DNA of 64,000 nt from positions 192,107 through 256,106 of the forward strand of contig LJIE01000001.1 of assembly GCA_001281695.1 (NCBI GenBank), in the 5' to 3' direction. The translations under genes were made by a program, and so were the position numbers. Below the pieces are notes generated by a model. That model made no database searches. It worked only from the letters and a program-made list of their open reading frames with translations, and was not told where the DNA came from. The stretch is from a bacterium 336/3. GTDB taxonomy: Bacteria; Bacteroidota; Bacteroidia; Cytophagales; Thermonemataceae. This document shows positions 1 through 9,585 of this stretch, one piece after another; within the stretch, counting starts at the first letter, position 1, and every line of letters starts with the position of its first letter.

Positions 1-1200
1 GCTCAGGTAGCTACTATTTCTGCAAATAGTGATGAAGAAATTGGAAACTTGATTGCTGATGCAATGGAGAAAGTAGGTAAAGATGGTGTTATCACTATTG
101 AAGAAGCGAAAGGTACTGCTAATGACATCAAAACTGTAGAAGGTATGCAGTTTGATAGAGGTTATCTTTCTCCTTACTTCGTTACAAATCCTGAAAAAAT
201 GGAAGCTGAGTTAGAGAAGCCTTTCGTTTTAATTACAGAAAAGAAGATTTCTTCTATGAAAGAAATCCTTCCTGTATTAGAACAAGTAGCTCAATCTGGC
301 AGACCTTTATTAATTATCGCTGAAGATGTAGATGGTGAAGCATTGGCTACTTTAGTAGTAAACCGTTTACGTGGTGCATTGAAAGTATGTGCTGTAAAAG
401 CTCCTGGTTTTGGTGATAGAAGAAAAGCTATGTTACAAGACATCGCTATTTTAACTAATGGCGAAGTAATTTCTGAAGAAAAAGGATTCACTTTAGAAAG
501 TGCTGGTAATTATTTAGGTGAAGCTAAGAAAATCATTATCGACAAAGATAATACAACTATTGTTGATGGTAAAGGTTCTAAAGATGCTGTAAAAGCTCGT
601 GTAAACGAAATCAAAGCTCAAATTGAAGTAACAACATCTGACTACGACAAAGAAAAATTACAAGAAAGACTTGCAAAACTTTCTGGTGGTGTAGCTATTC
701 TTTATGTAGGTGCTGCTACTGAAGTAGAAATGAAAGAGAAAAAAGACAGAATGGATGATGCTTTGCATGCTACTCGTGCTGCTATTGCTGAAGGAATCGT
801 TGCTGGTGGTGGTGTTGCATTGGTAAGAGCTATTGAGGCTTTAGACAGTGTAAAAGTTGAGAATGATGACCAAGCTACTGGTGTAAACATTATCCGTCAA
901 GCTTTAGAATCTCCTTTAAGAACTATCGTTGCAAATGCTGGTGGTGAAGGTTCTGTAATTGTAAATAAAGTAAAAGAAGGTAAAAAGGATTTTGGTTATA
1001 ACGCTCGTTTAAACCAATTCGAAAATATGTTTGAGGCTGGTATCATTGACCCTACAAAAGTAACTCGTTTGGCTCTTGAAAATGCTGCTTCAATTTCTGG
1101 ATTATTACTTACAACTGAGTGTGTAATTGCTGACGAACCAGAAGAAAACAATGCTCCTAAAATGCCAGCAGGCATGGGAGGAATGGATGGTATGATGTAA
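1..1200 (+). CDS. groEL: Chaperonin GroEL, C-terminal part (cut by window start)
   Basis: This is the last 399 residues of the 60 kDa chaperonin, which folds proteins inside a double-ring ATP-driven chamber with GroES. The reading frame is open from base 1, so about 145 N-terminal residues (equatorial and ATP-binding start) lie outside the window. Visible are the apical domain with [10 protein letters not shown], the later equatorial segment with the GGGVAL stretch, and the Gly-Met tail GMGGMDGMM that projects into the cavity. The sequence looks intact and functional. It ends 15 bases before a strong hairpin terminator. groES, if linked, would lie upstream of the window. Confidence 0.98.
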   Translation, partial: AQVATISANSDEEIGNLIADAMEKVGKDGVITIEEAKGTANDIKTVEGMQFDRGYLSPYFVTNPEKMEAELEKPFVLITEKKISSMKEILPVLEQVAQSGRPLLIIAEDVDGEALATLVVNRLRGALKVCAVKAPGFGDRRKAMLQDIAILTNGEVISEEKGFTLESAGNYLGEAKKIIIDKDNTTIVDGKGSKDAVKARVNEIKAQIEVTTSDYDKEKLQERLAKLSGGVAILYVGAATEVEMKEKKDRMDDALHATRAAIAEGIVAGGGVALVRAIEALDSVKVENDDQATGVNIIRQALESPLRTIVANAGGEGSVIVNKVKEGKKDFGYNARLNQFENMFEAGIIDPTKVTRLALENAASISGLLLTTECVIADEPEENNAPKMPAGMGGMDGMM

Positions 1201-1215
1201 TATCACCTTCTCAAT

Positions 1216-1250
1216 AAAAAAGCCACTCAATTGAGTGGCTTTTTTATTTT
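1216..1250. terminator. Bidirectional terminator between groEL and the peroxidase gene
   Basis: Bases 1216-1245 form a perfect 30-base palindrome: six A, then GCCACTCAA facing TTGAGTGGC, then six T. It can act in both directions and separates the convergent groEL and cytochrome c peroxidase genes. Confidence 0.9.
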
Positions 1251-2455
1251 TATTTGATGAATGGATTAGACCATTTTTTATCTGTATAAATATTTGTACC
1301 ACTAAGTGTTCGCATAAAAGCAACTAATGCATCTTTTTCTGTTTGTGTTAGTTGCAAATTTTGGGCATTACCTTGTGGAAGAAGTCGGGGATCAAGATTA
1401 GTGTTCCCAGTAATACTTGCCATAGGTATTTGATTATAATGATTTACAACTCCTAATAGTTGGTTTGTAAAACCATTGTGCATAAAAGCTCCATTGCTTG
1501 AACCATCTACTTTTACAACATCTCTGATAGATGGTGAACGAGTAACTGTAAAATCCGTTCCTCCTCCTATCACACCAATTATACCATTATTTCTGCTATT
1601 GGGGGCTATATCAAACTCAGGAGCTCTATGACAACCTCCACAACCCGCACCTCCACCAATACGAACACCATTTGCATCTAATTGTGGAGGAGTTAAAAAC
1701 AAATTCTTTCCTTGATTTTCTAAAGCTGTAAAATTTGCAAAAGGTGCACCGTCATTTGGAGCATTTGCTCTTCCTACATCATATTTGGCATCAAATGATT
1801 GGATACTTCTAATAAAAGAAGCCAAACTTTCTTGCAATCTTGCCTCTGTGATTTCTGAATCACCATAAGCAGACTTAAACAGTACTTGATAATAGTCAAT
1901 TGCTTTTAGTTTTATGAGTAAGTCGTTAAGGCTTGGATCACCATCTTGCCCACTATACCCCATTTCTTTATGATCCTGAATGGGTTTAGTAGTTTGGTTT
2001 TCTAAAGAAGTAGCTCTTTCATCCCAGAAAAAACGAGTTTCTGTAGAAAATGCAGCATTCACAAGTCTCATAGAGTGTCTTCCAGTTGTACCATTCACAC
2101 CTGTACTTGCTAAATTAGGGTCTCCAAAGGCTGAACTTTGCTGGTGACAACTTGCACAAGAAATTGTATTGGTTAAAGATAAACTTTTATCATAAAACAA
2201 CACACGCCCCAAGGTAGCTTTTGCATTGGAAGCAACTGTTCCATTTCTTTTGGTGATGTAAGCAGGCACTGTTTGATTTGCATAATTTGCTAAACTTTTC
2301 AAATCAATGTTAGAGCCAAAAAACTCCGCCAATATATTGGCATCTTGCGATGGTGTAGGCAGTTCTGTATCATTACCAGATTTTTTACTACAAGAACCCA
2401 AACATAAGGCTATCAGTAGCATTCCATAGTTAAAAATTAAGTTGCTTCTAAACAT
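1250..2455 (-). CDS. Di-haem cytochrome c peroxidase (MauG/CCP family) lipoprotein
   Basis: A 401-residue periplasm-facing di-haem peroxidase that would reduce hydrogen peroxide with electrons from the respiratory chain. Two c-type haem sites are visible: CASCH at residues 100-104 and CGGCH at 272-276, the spacing expected for the family. The N-terminus is a lipoprotein signal with lipobox LGSC, Cys22 being the lipidated residue. FFWDERA after the first haem and the FMHNG segment in the second domain are family features. MauG-type modifying enzymes share this fold, so the substrate is not certain. It is transcribed alone, convergent with groEL. Confidence 0.9.
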   Translation of the reverse strand: MFRSNLIFNYGMLLIALCLGSCSKKSGNDTELPTPSQDANILAEFFGSNIDLKSLANYANQTVPAYITKRNGTVASNAKATLGRVLFYDKSLSLTNTISCASCHQQSSAFGDPNLASTGVNGTTGRHSMRLVNAAFSTETRFFWDERATSLENQTTKPIQDHKEMGYSGQDGDPSLNDLLIKLKAIDYYQVLFKSAYGDSEITEARLQESLASFIRSIQSFDAKYDVGRANAPNDGAPFANFTALENQGKNLFLTPPQLDANGVRIGGGAGCGGCHRAPEFDIAPNSRNNGIIGVIGGGTDFTVTRSPSIRDVVKVDGSSNGAFMHNGFTNQLLGVVNHYNQIPMASITGNTNLDPRLLPQGNAQNLQLTQTEKDALVAFMRTLSGTNIYTDKKWSNPFIK

Positions 2456-2565
2456 AAATAAACATTTTTTTTAACTTAGATATTTGAAGAGCAAAAAGGT
2501 TTAAGGCTATTCTTAATTTTTTTTGATAAGCTTTTTATTCTTTCTTATTTTCCAATTTTTATAAT

Positions 2566-2573
2566 TATCTTTG
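2566..2573 (+). promoter_or_regulatory. Putative Bacteroidota -7 element upstream of the ALDH gene
   Basis: TATCTTTG fits the Bacteroidota -7 consensus TAnnTTTG and lies 32 bases before the ATG at 2605. No TTTG box at the usual -33 distance is clear, so only the -7 box is called. Confidence 0.4.
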
Positions 2574-2604
2574 TGTAGAGAAATACATAACAACGCATTT
2601 TTTT

Positions 2605-4149
2605 ATGATAACAGCCCATCAAGAAATTCAAGGTATTTTAGAAAAGCTTGGTATTAAAACACATAATCCAGCTTATAGCACAGGCTTAGTTTGGGCAGAA
2701 CTAAATAGCCAAAGAAACACAAAACAAATTTTTTCACCTATTAATGGAGAGTTGATAGCTACTGTGGAAATGGCTACTGTACAAGACTATGAAATAGTTA
2801 TAAAAAAAGCAGAAGAAGCTTTTAAGATTTGGAGAAAAATCCCTGCACCCAAAAGAGGAGAAATAGTAAGACAAATAGGAGATAAATTAAGAGAACATAA
2901 GGAGGCTTTAGGGAAATTAGTTACTTACGAAATGGGTAAGATTCTCCAAGAAGGCTTAGGTGAAGTCCAAGAAATGATTGATATATGTGACTTTTCAGTA
3001 GGACTTTCTCGCCAATTGTATGGTTTGACCATGCATTCTGAACGCCCAGACCACCGTATGTATGAGCAGTGGCATCCATTAGGTATTGTAGGTATTATTT
3101 CAGCTTTCAATTTTCCTGTAGCTGTTTGGTCTTGGAACTCCATGATTGCTGCTGTTTGTGGAAATGTTTCTGTCTGGAAACCCTCAGAGAAAACTCCTCT
3201 TACAGCATTAGCTTGTCAGAATATTATTGCAGATGTATTAAGAAGCAATAATCTGCCTGAAGGTGTATTTAGTTTAATTATTGGAGATGCTACTATTGGC
3301 GAAAAAATGTCTAATGATACAAGAGTTCCTTTAGTTTCTGCCACTGGTTCTACACGCATGGGTAAGAAAGTAGGAGAAGCTGTTTCTAAAAGATTAGGTA
3401 AGACTATTTTAGAATTAGGAGGAAATAATGCTATTATTATAACAGAAAATGCTGATTTAGAAATGGCTATCAGAGCCACTTTATTTGGGGCTGTAGGTAC
3501 AGCTGGTCAACGTTGTACAACAACACGTAGACTTATTGTGCATGATTCAGTTTATGAAGAAGTGAAAAACAGATTAGTAAAAACTTATCCTAATTTACCA
3601 ATTGGTAATCCTTTGGATTCTAAAACATTGGTAGGTCCACTTATTGATCAAGATGCTGTTAAAATGTTTGAAAAAGCATTGGAACATGTTCAAAAAGAAG
3701 GGGGGAAACTTTTGGTAGGCGGAACAGTTCTTTCAGAAAAAGGAAATTATGTAACCCCTGCAATTGTAGAAGCAGAAAATAGTTATGAAATGGTACAAGA
3801 GGAAACTTTCGCACCAATTTTATATCTTATCAAATATAGTGGAGAAGTAGAAAATGCAATTGCCATCCAAAATGGTGTAAAACAAGGACTTTCTTCTTCT
3901 ATTTTTACTACCAATTTATTACAAGCAGAAACATTTTTGGCTTATGCTGGTTCTGATTGTGGTATTGCCAACGTAAATATTGGTACATCAGGAGCTGAAA
4001 TTGGAGGTGCTTTTGGTGGTGAAAAAGAGACTGGTGGAGGAAGAGAATCTGGCTCTGATTCTTGGAAAGCCTATATGCGTCGCCAAACCAATACTATCAA
4101 TTATAGTACTCAGCTACCCTTGGCTCAAGGAATAAAATTTGATTTTTAA
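2605..4149 (+). CDS. amaB: ALDH7-type aldehyde dehydrogenase (probable alpha-aminoadipic semialdehyde dehydrogenase)
   Basis: A 514-residue NAD(P)-dependent aldehyde dehydrogenase. The catalytic glutamate is Glu270 in LELGGNN and the nucleophile is Cys304 in GQRCTTTRR. The C-terminal signature GGGRESGSDSWKAYMRRQ is typical of the ALDH7/antiquitin subfamily, whose members oxidise piperideine-6-carboxylate/alpha-aminoadipic semialdehyde in lysine breakdown. Length and full domain set match that subfamily. No other lysine-degradation gene is adjacent, so the substrate is inferred from subfamily only. The start is the first ATG after a plausible promoter and gives the expected N-terminus. Confidence 0.85.
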   Translation: MITAHQEIQGILEKLGIKTHNPAYSTGLVWAELNSQRNTKQIFSPINGELIATVEMATVQDYEIVIKKAEEAFKIWRKIPAPKRGEIVRQIGDKLREHKEALGKLVTYEMGKILQEGLGEVQEMIDICDFSVGLSRQLYGLTMHSERPDHRMYEQWHPLGIVGIISAFNFPVAVWSWNSMIAAVCGNVSVWKPSEKTPLTALACQNIIADVLRSNNLPEGVFSLIIGDATIGEKMSNDTRVPLVSATGSTRMGKKVGEAVSKRLGKTILELGGNNAIIITENADLEMAIRATLFGAVGTAGQRCTTTRRLIVHDSVYEEVKNRLVKTYPNLPIGNPLDSKTLVGPLIDQDAVKMFEKALEHVQKEGGKLLVGGTVLSEKGNYVTPAIVEAENSYEMVQEETFAPILYLIKYSGEVENAIAIQNGVKQGLSSSIFTTNLLQAETFLAYAGSDCGIANVNIGTSGAEIGGAFGGEKETGGGRESGSDSWKAYMRRQTNTINYSTQLPLAQGIKFDF

Positions 4150-4201
4150 AAAAAAATTATTTATTTGCTAACTCAAGTTTAACTCAATAATAAAGAACTA
4201 T

Positions 4202-4618
4202 ATGGCAGCCCAAAAACCTTATAAAGCTATTATGCTCATTGATGATAATGAAATTGATAACCTTATTAATCAAAAAATTATAGAAGCTTCTAATATTTGC
4301 GACTATATTTTTACACATACAGGGGGCAAGAGTGCCATAGAATTTCTGAAAAATATCGAAAAAATAGCCCCTATTACAGGTAATCAGGGCTTGCCTGAGC
4401 TTATTTTTTTAGATATTGATATGCCTTTAATGGATGGTTTTCAGTTTTTAGATGAGTTTGATACACTTAGTCATACTACAAAAGAGTATTGTAAAATTGT
4501 GATGCTGACATCATCTATCAACCCTCAGGATATGAGCAAGTCAAAAAAATATCAATATGTTAAAAAGTATATCAATAAGCCCTTATCTCCTGACAATCTC
4601 AAAAAATTAGAGGTTTAG
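4202..4618 (+). CDS. Stand-alone response-regulator receiver protein
   Basis: A 138-residue single receiver domain with no output domain. The acidic pocket is Asp14/Asp15 in LIDDNE, the phosphoacceptor is Asp71 in FLDIDMP, and the later switch Thr (MLTSS) and Lys (INKP) are present. Bacteroidota use such CheY-like proteins as phosphorelay intermediates or regulators by protein contact. It starts 52 bases after the ALDH gene and ends at a hairpin terminator. No histidine kinase is adjacent, so its partner is unknown. Confidence 0.88.
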   Translation: MAAQKPYKAIMLIDDNEIDNLINQKIIEASNICDYIFTHTGGKSAIEFLKNIEKIAPITGNQGLPELIFLDIDMPLMDGFQFLDEFDTLSHTTKEYCKIVMLTSSINPQDMSKSKKYQYVKKYINKPLSPDNLKKLEV

Positions 4619-4640
4619 GCTGACAAATACTGACATTTTT

Positions 4641-4680
4641 ACAAAAAGCATCTTTTATATTTTTAAAAGATGCTTTTTGT
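4641..4680. terminator. Hairpin terminator after the receiver gene
   Basis: Bases 4641-4657 and 4664-4680 form a perfect 17-base-pair stem (ACAAAAAGCATC... facing ...GATGCTTTTTGT) with a 6-base loop and U-rich 3' arm, 22 bases after the receiver stop codon. Confidence 0.85.
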
Positions 4681-4898
4681 ATATCATAACATTCTATTGG
4701 TAAAAGAAACTACGCCTTTCATAAATCTTTACGTTCTATTAAGATTCATTTTTTTATTTTTGCAAAACATTTTATTTCCAAATAAAAGTTTGTTTTAAAT
4801 CATTTTAAACAACAAAATCGTTATCTTATTTGGCATAACATTTGTGAAGTAATTTGTATTATTTTATTCTTAAATTTTTAATCAAAAAAAGTATTCCT
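4681..4898. other. AT-rich intergenic region ahead of the lipoprotein gene
   Basis: The gene-free stretch 4619-4898 holds the terminator at 4641-4680 and then very AT-rich DNA with no ORF or RNA gene recognised. The promoter proposed at 4829-4856 is the only signal seen. Confidence 0.5.
4829..4856 (+). promoter_or_regulatory. Possible promoter of the lipoprotein/barrel pair
   Basis: TTTG at 4829-4832 is followed after 17 bases by TAATTTG at 4850-4856, close to the Bacteroidota TTTG / TAnnTTTG arrangement but one base short in the -7 box. It would give a leader of about 35 bases. Confidence 0.35.
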
Positions 4899-5363
4899 AT
4901 GAAAAGAATTATTCTTTCAGCAGTAGTTGTAGCTTCTTTAGCTTTTGGTGGTTGCAAAAACAAAAATGCAGATAACCCTACTTCAGTTCCTACAGGTAAA
5001 GCGACTATCACTGGTTTAGCAACTGTAGATTTAGATTTAAACCAAACTGGTCGTCAAGGTTCTGTACCTACTGGTCTAAAAGTTTCTGTAATTGTTAGCA
5101 CAAAATCTCTTGTATTAAATCCTTCTTCTAGTGTAACTTATGCTGATAAAGTATATGAAGCAACTATTGGTTCTGATGGTAAATATAGTGTAGAAATTGA
5201 CGCTGTTGAAAAACCTTTCACAGTTTCTGTACGTGGTGGTGATTTTGAAGCTAATCAAGTTCCTGCTCTTGGTGGTACTGCTGTTCGTAAAAAATTCAGC
5301 GTTGCAGCTGCAGATGTAACTGTTTACAAAGGTGGTTCATTCATCCAAGATTTAGCTTACTAA
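4899..5363 (+). CDS. Small surface or periplasmic lipoprotein, unknown function
   Basis: A 154-residue protein with a clear lipoprotein signal: hydrophobic stretch then lipobox FGGC, Cys19 lipidated. The ATG at 4899 is preferred over an upstream in-frame TTG because it places the signal peptide correctly. The mature part is a single beta-rich module starting GKATITGLATVDLDL, alternating hydrophobic and polar residues like carboxypeptidase-regulatory or transthyretin-like folds, but no family was recognised with confidence. It is 32 bases upstream of an outer-membrane barrel gene in the same direction, so the two probably form a co-transcribed envelope pair. Confidence 0.75.
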   Translation: MKRIILSAVVVASLAFGGCKNKNADNPTSVPTGKATITGLATVDLDLNQTGRQGSVPTGLKVSVIVSTKSLVLNPSSSVTYADKVYEATIGSDGKYSVEIDAVEKPFTVSVRGGDFEANQVPALGGTAVRKKFSVAAADVTVYKGGSFIQDLAY

Positions 5364-5395
5364 TATTCTCCATTAACTAGAAACAGATTAATTCA

Positions 5396-6259
5396 ATGAA
5401 AAAAATATATTCTTTTCTGGCAGCATTCGCACTTTGTGCAAATGTATTTGCTCAAGATGAAACTTCTTTAACTTCTAAGAAAGGTACTCCTATTTTACCT
5501 GAAGAGAAAGAGTTTGCTATTGGAATTAGTGCCAACCAATTTTTAAATTATGTAACAAGAGGAGCCGCAAACCCTTCTTTTACTTACGTAAACAACCCTA
5601 GCAACGTTCCTGTAGCTTTATTTGGTAAAAAAATGTTGAATGCAAACACAGCTTTAAGAGCAAGATTTGCCTTAAATACTGGAGCTAATACTCAAAAAGC
5701 TATCGTATTTGCAAGCAATATATCTCCTGATCCTTTAGCTCCTTCTTTCAATGAAGATTGGAGAACTGTAACATCTACAGATGTTTTATTGGCTGGTGGT
5801 TACGAAAAACGTAGAGGAAAAGGAAGATTGCAAGGTATTTATGGTGGTGAATTCCTTTTTGGTGTATCTGGAAACAGAGTAAAATACCAGTATGGCAATG
5901 CTATCACTCAAGATTTCAATGCTCCTGAAACTACAAACTTTGCTGGTAACACAAATAATACAAATGGTTTCTCAAGAGTTTTAACTGAAAGAAACAGTGC
6001 TAATTTATTTGTTGGTGCTAGAGGTTTCGTAGGTGTTGAGTATTTCTTTGCTCCTAAAATCTCTATTGGTGGCGAATTTGGCTATACTTTAGGTGGAAGC
6101 ATTCAAGGAAAAGGTATTGTTACAACTGAGACTTGGGACAGTGCTGCTGGTTCTGTACGTAAAATTGAAACTGAAGTATTCAGAAATGGTGGATTCTCTA
6201 GTATTAGAGCTGGTGTGGATAACCTTAATGGAGCTATCAACGTTTTATTCTACTTCTAA
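5396..6259 (+). CDS. Outer-membrane beta-barrel protein, unknown function
   Basis: A 287-residue protein with an N-terminal signal peptide (cleavage likely after NVFAQ), alternating amphipathic strands through the whole mature part, GGEF-type glycine-aromatic turns, and a C-terminal aromatic end (LFYF) as expected for a BamA-inserted barrel. The length suggests 8-10 strands. It lies just after the small lipoprotein gene and before a strong terminator, so the two-gene unit is self-contained. A PorT-like or OmpX/OmpA-like barrel role is possible; nothing in the sequence decides. Confidence 0.75.
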   Translation: MKKIYSFLAAFALCANVFAQDETSLTSKKGTPILPEEKEFAIGISANQFLNYVTRGAANPSFTYVNNPSNVPVALFGKKMLNANTALRARFALNTGANTQKAIVFASNISPDPLAPSFNEDWRTVTSTDVLLAGGYEKRRGKGRLQGIYGGEFLFGVSGNRVKYQYGNAITQDFNAPETTNFAGNTNNTNGFSRVLTERNSANLFVGARGFVGVEYFFAPKISIGGEFGYTLGGSIQGKGIVTTETWDSAAGSVRKIETEVFRNGGFSSIRAGVDNLNGAINVLFYF

Positions 6260-6280
6260 TAATACAATAAATATTTTTCA

Positions 6281-6314
6281 AAACCCTACAAAATCAATTT
6301 TGTAGGGTTTTTTA
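6281..6314 (+). terminator. Terminator of the lipoprotein/barrel operon
   Basis: AAACCCTACAAAAT at 6281-6294 pairs perfectly with ATTTTGTAGGGTTT at 6297-6310, followed by a T run, 21 bases after the barrel stop codon. Confidence 0.88.
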
Positions 6315-6390
6315 TTGCATAAAAAATAAAAATTTTCATAAATACTTCTATTTCTTTGGCTTTTCTCTTTTCAAAGTCTTTTGCAAATTG

Positions 6391-6398
6391 TAATTTTG
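6391..6398 (+). promoter_or_regulatory. Putative -7 element of leuS
   Basis: TAATTTTG fits TAnnTTTG and lies 24 bases before the leuS ATG at 6423. This supports starting leuS at 6423 rather than at an in-frame codon at 6381 that lies upstream of the box. Confidence 0.4.
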
Positions 6399-6422
6399 CA
6401 AAAATTTTTACTTCACAAAGCG

Positions 6423-9400
6423 ATGGCAGATTACAATTTCAGAGAAATAGAACCCAAATGGCAAAAAAATTGGGCAGAGAAAAATACTTATCAAACACAA
6501 GAAAATTCTTCTAAGCCTAAATATTATGTACTCGATATGTTTCCTTATCCTTCTGGAGCTGGTTTGCATGTGGGGCATCCTCTGGGTTATATTGCATCCG
6601 ATATTATTGCTCGCTATAAAAGAGCTAAGGGCTTCAATGTATTGCACCCAATGGGTTTTGATAGCTTTGGTTTGCCTGCTGAGCAATATGCTATCCAAAC
6701 AGGGCAACATCCTGCCATTACTACTACTGAAAATATCACTCGTTATAAAGAACAATTAAAAAATATTGGCTTTTCGTATGATTGGGACAGGGAAGTACAA
6801 ACTTCTGACCCTAATTATTACAAATGGACACAATGGATTTTCATGCGTTTGTTTGAGGCTTGGTACAACAAAGCAACAGACAAAGCTGAACATATCAATA
6901 TGCTTATTGCTGAATTTAAGAAAAATGGTAATGCACAAGTAAAGGCTGTTTGTGATGAAGACACCCCTGTATTTTCAGCAGAAGCATGGAATGGGTTTTC
7001 TGAACAAGAACAATCTGACATTTTATTAAAATATCGTTTGACATACCTTGCAGACGCATACGTAAACTGGTGTCCTGCATTGGGAACTGTACTAGCCAAC
7101 GATGAAGTAAAAGATGGTGTTTCGGAGCGTGGTGGCTATCCTGTGGAGCGTAAATTGATGCGTCAGTGGATGATGCGTATTACAGCTTATGCAGAACGTC
7201 TTTTGAACGATTTAGAAACATTAGATTGGTCAGAGAGTATCAAAGAAGTACAAAAAAACTGGATTGGTAGAAGTATTGGAGCTGAAGTTACTTTCAAATT
7301 GGCTACCAATGAAGCCACCATTACAGTTTTTACGACTCGTATAGATACTATTTATGGAGTAACTTATTTAGTTTTAGCTCCTGAAAATGAATTGGTTAGC
7401 CAGATTACAACACCTGCTCAGAAAGCAGAGGTAGAAGCTTATGTAGAAAAAGCTACCAACCGAAGTGAAAGAGACCGTATGGCAGATGTCAAAACTGTTT
7501 CAGGTGCCTTTACAGGCAGTTATGCTATCAATCCGTTTACCAATGAGCAAATTCCTGTTTGGGTTGCTGAATATGTACTGGCTGGTTATGGTACTGGTGC
7601 CGTAATGGGTGTACCCAGTTCAGACGATAGAGATTATCGTTTTGCAATACATTTTAATTTACCTATTGTAAGAGTAATAGAAGGTACAGAAGATGCTGAG
7701 AACCCAACAGAGAAGAAATATGGCAAGATGATTAATTCTGGATTTTTGAGTGGTTTGGAAAGCAATGAAGCCATTGAAAAAGCTATTGAATTTGCAGAAA
7801 AAAATAATTTTGGTGTAAAAAAAGTGAACTACAAAATGCGTGACGCAGTGTTTAGCCGTCAGCGTTATTGGGGTGAGCCTGTACCCGTTTATTTTAAAAA
7901 TGGTATTCCCAAACTCATTGAAGAAAAAGAATTGCCATTGGAACTTCCTAAAATTGACAAATATTTACCTACAGAATCGGGTGAGCCACCTTTGGGCAGA
8001 GCAGAAGACTGGAAATATCAGAATGAATATGAATACGAATTAAGCACTATGCCAGGTTGGGCTGGTAGTAGCTGGTATTGGTTGCGTTATATGGACGCAA
8101 ACAACGATAAGGAGTTTGTAAGTAAAGAGAAAGAACAATATTGGCAAAATGTAGATTTGTATATTGGTGGTGCTGAGCATGGTACAGGACACTTGTTATA
8201 CAGTCGTTTTTGGAATAAAGCATTATTTGATTTAGGTTATATTTCAAAGCCTGAGCCTTTCCAAAAAATGATTAACCAAGGAATGATTCAGGGACGTAGT
8301 AATTTTGCTTATAAGGTTTTATATAAAGAAGTTCATGCTTCTAAAAGATTGACAGAATATTTACTTCCTTTAGGTTTTACGCAAGAAACTACTTCTGGCG
8401 ATTTGAAATTGGATTTTCTACACAAAGAAAAAAATATTGCTGTTGAAATTCGTTCGCAGTCTATCATCAAAGAAAATTGGCAAGAGTATTTAGCAAAATA
8501 TGCCGAATTTATGCCACAAGGTTGCCAAGTAATGTTTGTTTCTGTAGAGGAAATTTTTGTGAATGTTGGTGAAACCATTGAACGCATTAAAACAGCCTTG
8601 AGTGGAGGTGATTTTTTACAATTCCCTTTAAATGATTATGAATTACCTAATTTATTCGTTTCTCATAATCTCAGAAAAGATTATGAAACCATTGATTTGC
8701 ACGTAGATGTAAATATTGTAGAAAATGAAATTCTTGATATAGATGCTTTTAGAAAGTGGCGACCTGATTTAGAAGATGCAGAATTTATTTTAGAAGATGG
8801 AAAGTATATTTGTGGGTATGAAGTAGAAAAAATGTCGAAGCGTTGGTACAATGTTGTAAATCCTGATAATATTGTAGAACGTTATGGGGCTGATACTTTG
8901 CGTTTGTATGAAATGTTTTTAGGTCCTTTGGAGCAATTTAAGCCTTGGAATACCAACGGAATTGAAGGAACTCACAAGTTTTTGAGAAAATTATGGCGTT
9001 TGTTTCATGATGATAAAGGAGAATTGAATGTTTCGGAGACTGAACCTACCAAAGAAGAGTTTAAAGCTTTACACACAGCCATCAAGCGTGTAACAGAAGA
9101 TATTGAACGTTTCTCTTTCAATACACCTGTAAGTACATTCATGATTTGTGTAAACGAACTGACTGATTTAAAATGCAATAAAAAGTCTATTTTAGAGCCA
9201 TTATTGGTGTTGCTTGCTCCTTATGCTCCGCATATCACAGAAGAATTGTGGAGTTTATCAGGGCATACAGAAACCATTAACACAGCTAGTTATCCTATTT
9301 TAGAGGAGAAATATTTACAAGAAGATTCGTTTTCTTATCCTATTTCCATCAATGGCAAGCATAGAACAAACATTGAGTTTGCTTTGGATATGCCTAAAGA

Positions 9401-9512
9401 AGCCATTGAAAAAGCTGTATTGGAGAACGAAATTGTACAAAAATGGTTAGAAGGGCAACCTGCGAAAAAAGTGATTGTCGTTCCAAAGAAAATTGTAAAC
9501 GTAGTAATCTAA
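6423..9512 (+). CDS. leuS: Leucyl-tRNA synthetase with an extra ~110-residue insert
   Basis: A class I synthetase of 1029 residues that charges tRNA-Leu. Visible are the HIGH motif HVGH (residues 49-52), the CP1 editing domain with [10 protein letters not shown], and the catalytic loop KMSKR at 803-807 where KMSKS is usual. The start at 6423 gives the normal N-terminus [13 protein letters not shown]. The typical bacterial length is about 860-930. The excess is a block at about residues 633-743, placed between the [13 protein letters not shown] segment and the LHVDVNIV segment that are near neighbours in other Bacteroidota enzymes. The block is in frame, has similar base composition, and carries an [17 protein letters not shown] stretch resembling the core of PD-(D/E)xK nuclease-like folds. 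The enzyme otherwise looks complete. Confidence 0.96.
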   Translation: MADYNFREIEPKWQKNWAEKNTYQTQENSSKPKYYVLDMFPYPSGAGLHVGHPLGYIASDIIARYKRAKGFNVLHPMGFDSFGLPAEQYAIQTGQHPAITTTENITRYKEQLKNIGFSYDWDREVQTSDPNYYKWTQWIFMRLFEAWYNKATDKAEHINMLIAEFKKNGNAQVKAVCDEDTPVFSAEAWNGFSEQEQSDILLKYRLTYLADAYVNWCPALGTVLANDEVKDGVSERGGYPVERKLMRQWMMRITAYAERLLNDLETLDWSESIKEVQKNWIGRSIGAEVTFKLATNEATITVFTTRIDTIYGVTYLVLAPENELVSQITTPAQKAEVEAYVEKATNRSERDRMADVKTVSGAFTGSYAINPFTNEQIPVWVAEYVLAGYGTGAVMGVPSSDDRDYRFAIHFNLPIVRVIEGTEDAENPTEKKYGKMINSGFLSGLESNEAIEKAIEFAEKNNFGVKKVNYKMRDAVFSRQRYWGEPVPVYFKNGIPKLIEEKELPLELPKIDKYLPTESGEPPLGRAEDWKYQNEYEYELSTMPGWAGSSWYWLRYMDANNDKEFVSKEKEQYWQNVDLYIGGAEHGTGHLLYSRFWNKALFDLGYISKPEPFQKMINQGMIQGRSNFAYKVLYKEVHASKRLTEYLLPLGFTQETTSGDLKLDFLHKEKNIAVEIRSQSIIKENWQEYLAKYAEFMPQGCQVMFVSVEEIFVNVGETIERIKTALSGGDFLQFPLNDYELPNLFVSHNLRKDYETIDLHVDVNIVENEILDIDAFRKWRPDLEDAEFILEDGKYICGYEVEKMSKRWYNVVNPDNIVERYGADTLRLYEMFLGPLEQFKPWNTNGIEGTHKFLRKLWRLFHDDKGELNVSETEPTKEEFKALHTAIKRVTEDIERFSFNTPVSTFMICVNELTDLKCNKKSILEPLLVLLAPYAPHITEELWSLSGHTETINTASYPILEEKYLQEDSFSYPISINGKHRTNIEFALDMPKEAIEKAVLENEIVQKWLEGQPAKKVIVVPKKIVNVVI

Positions 9513-9585
9513 GCAGTGATGAGTTATAAATGATAAATTATTGTATGTTATTTGTGTTTCTACTCATTACTCTGTACTAAATATT

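Noticed and set aside
6381-6422. Upstream start for leuS giving 14 more residues
   Set aside because: The extension overlaps the proposed -7 promoter box and the normal LeuRS N-terminus begins at 6423.
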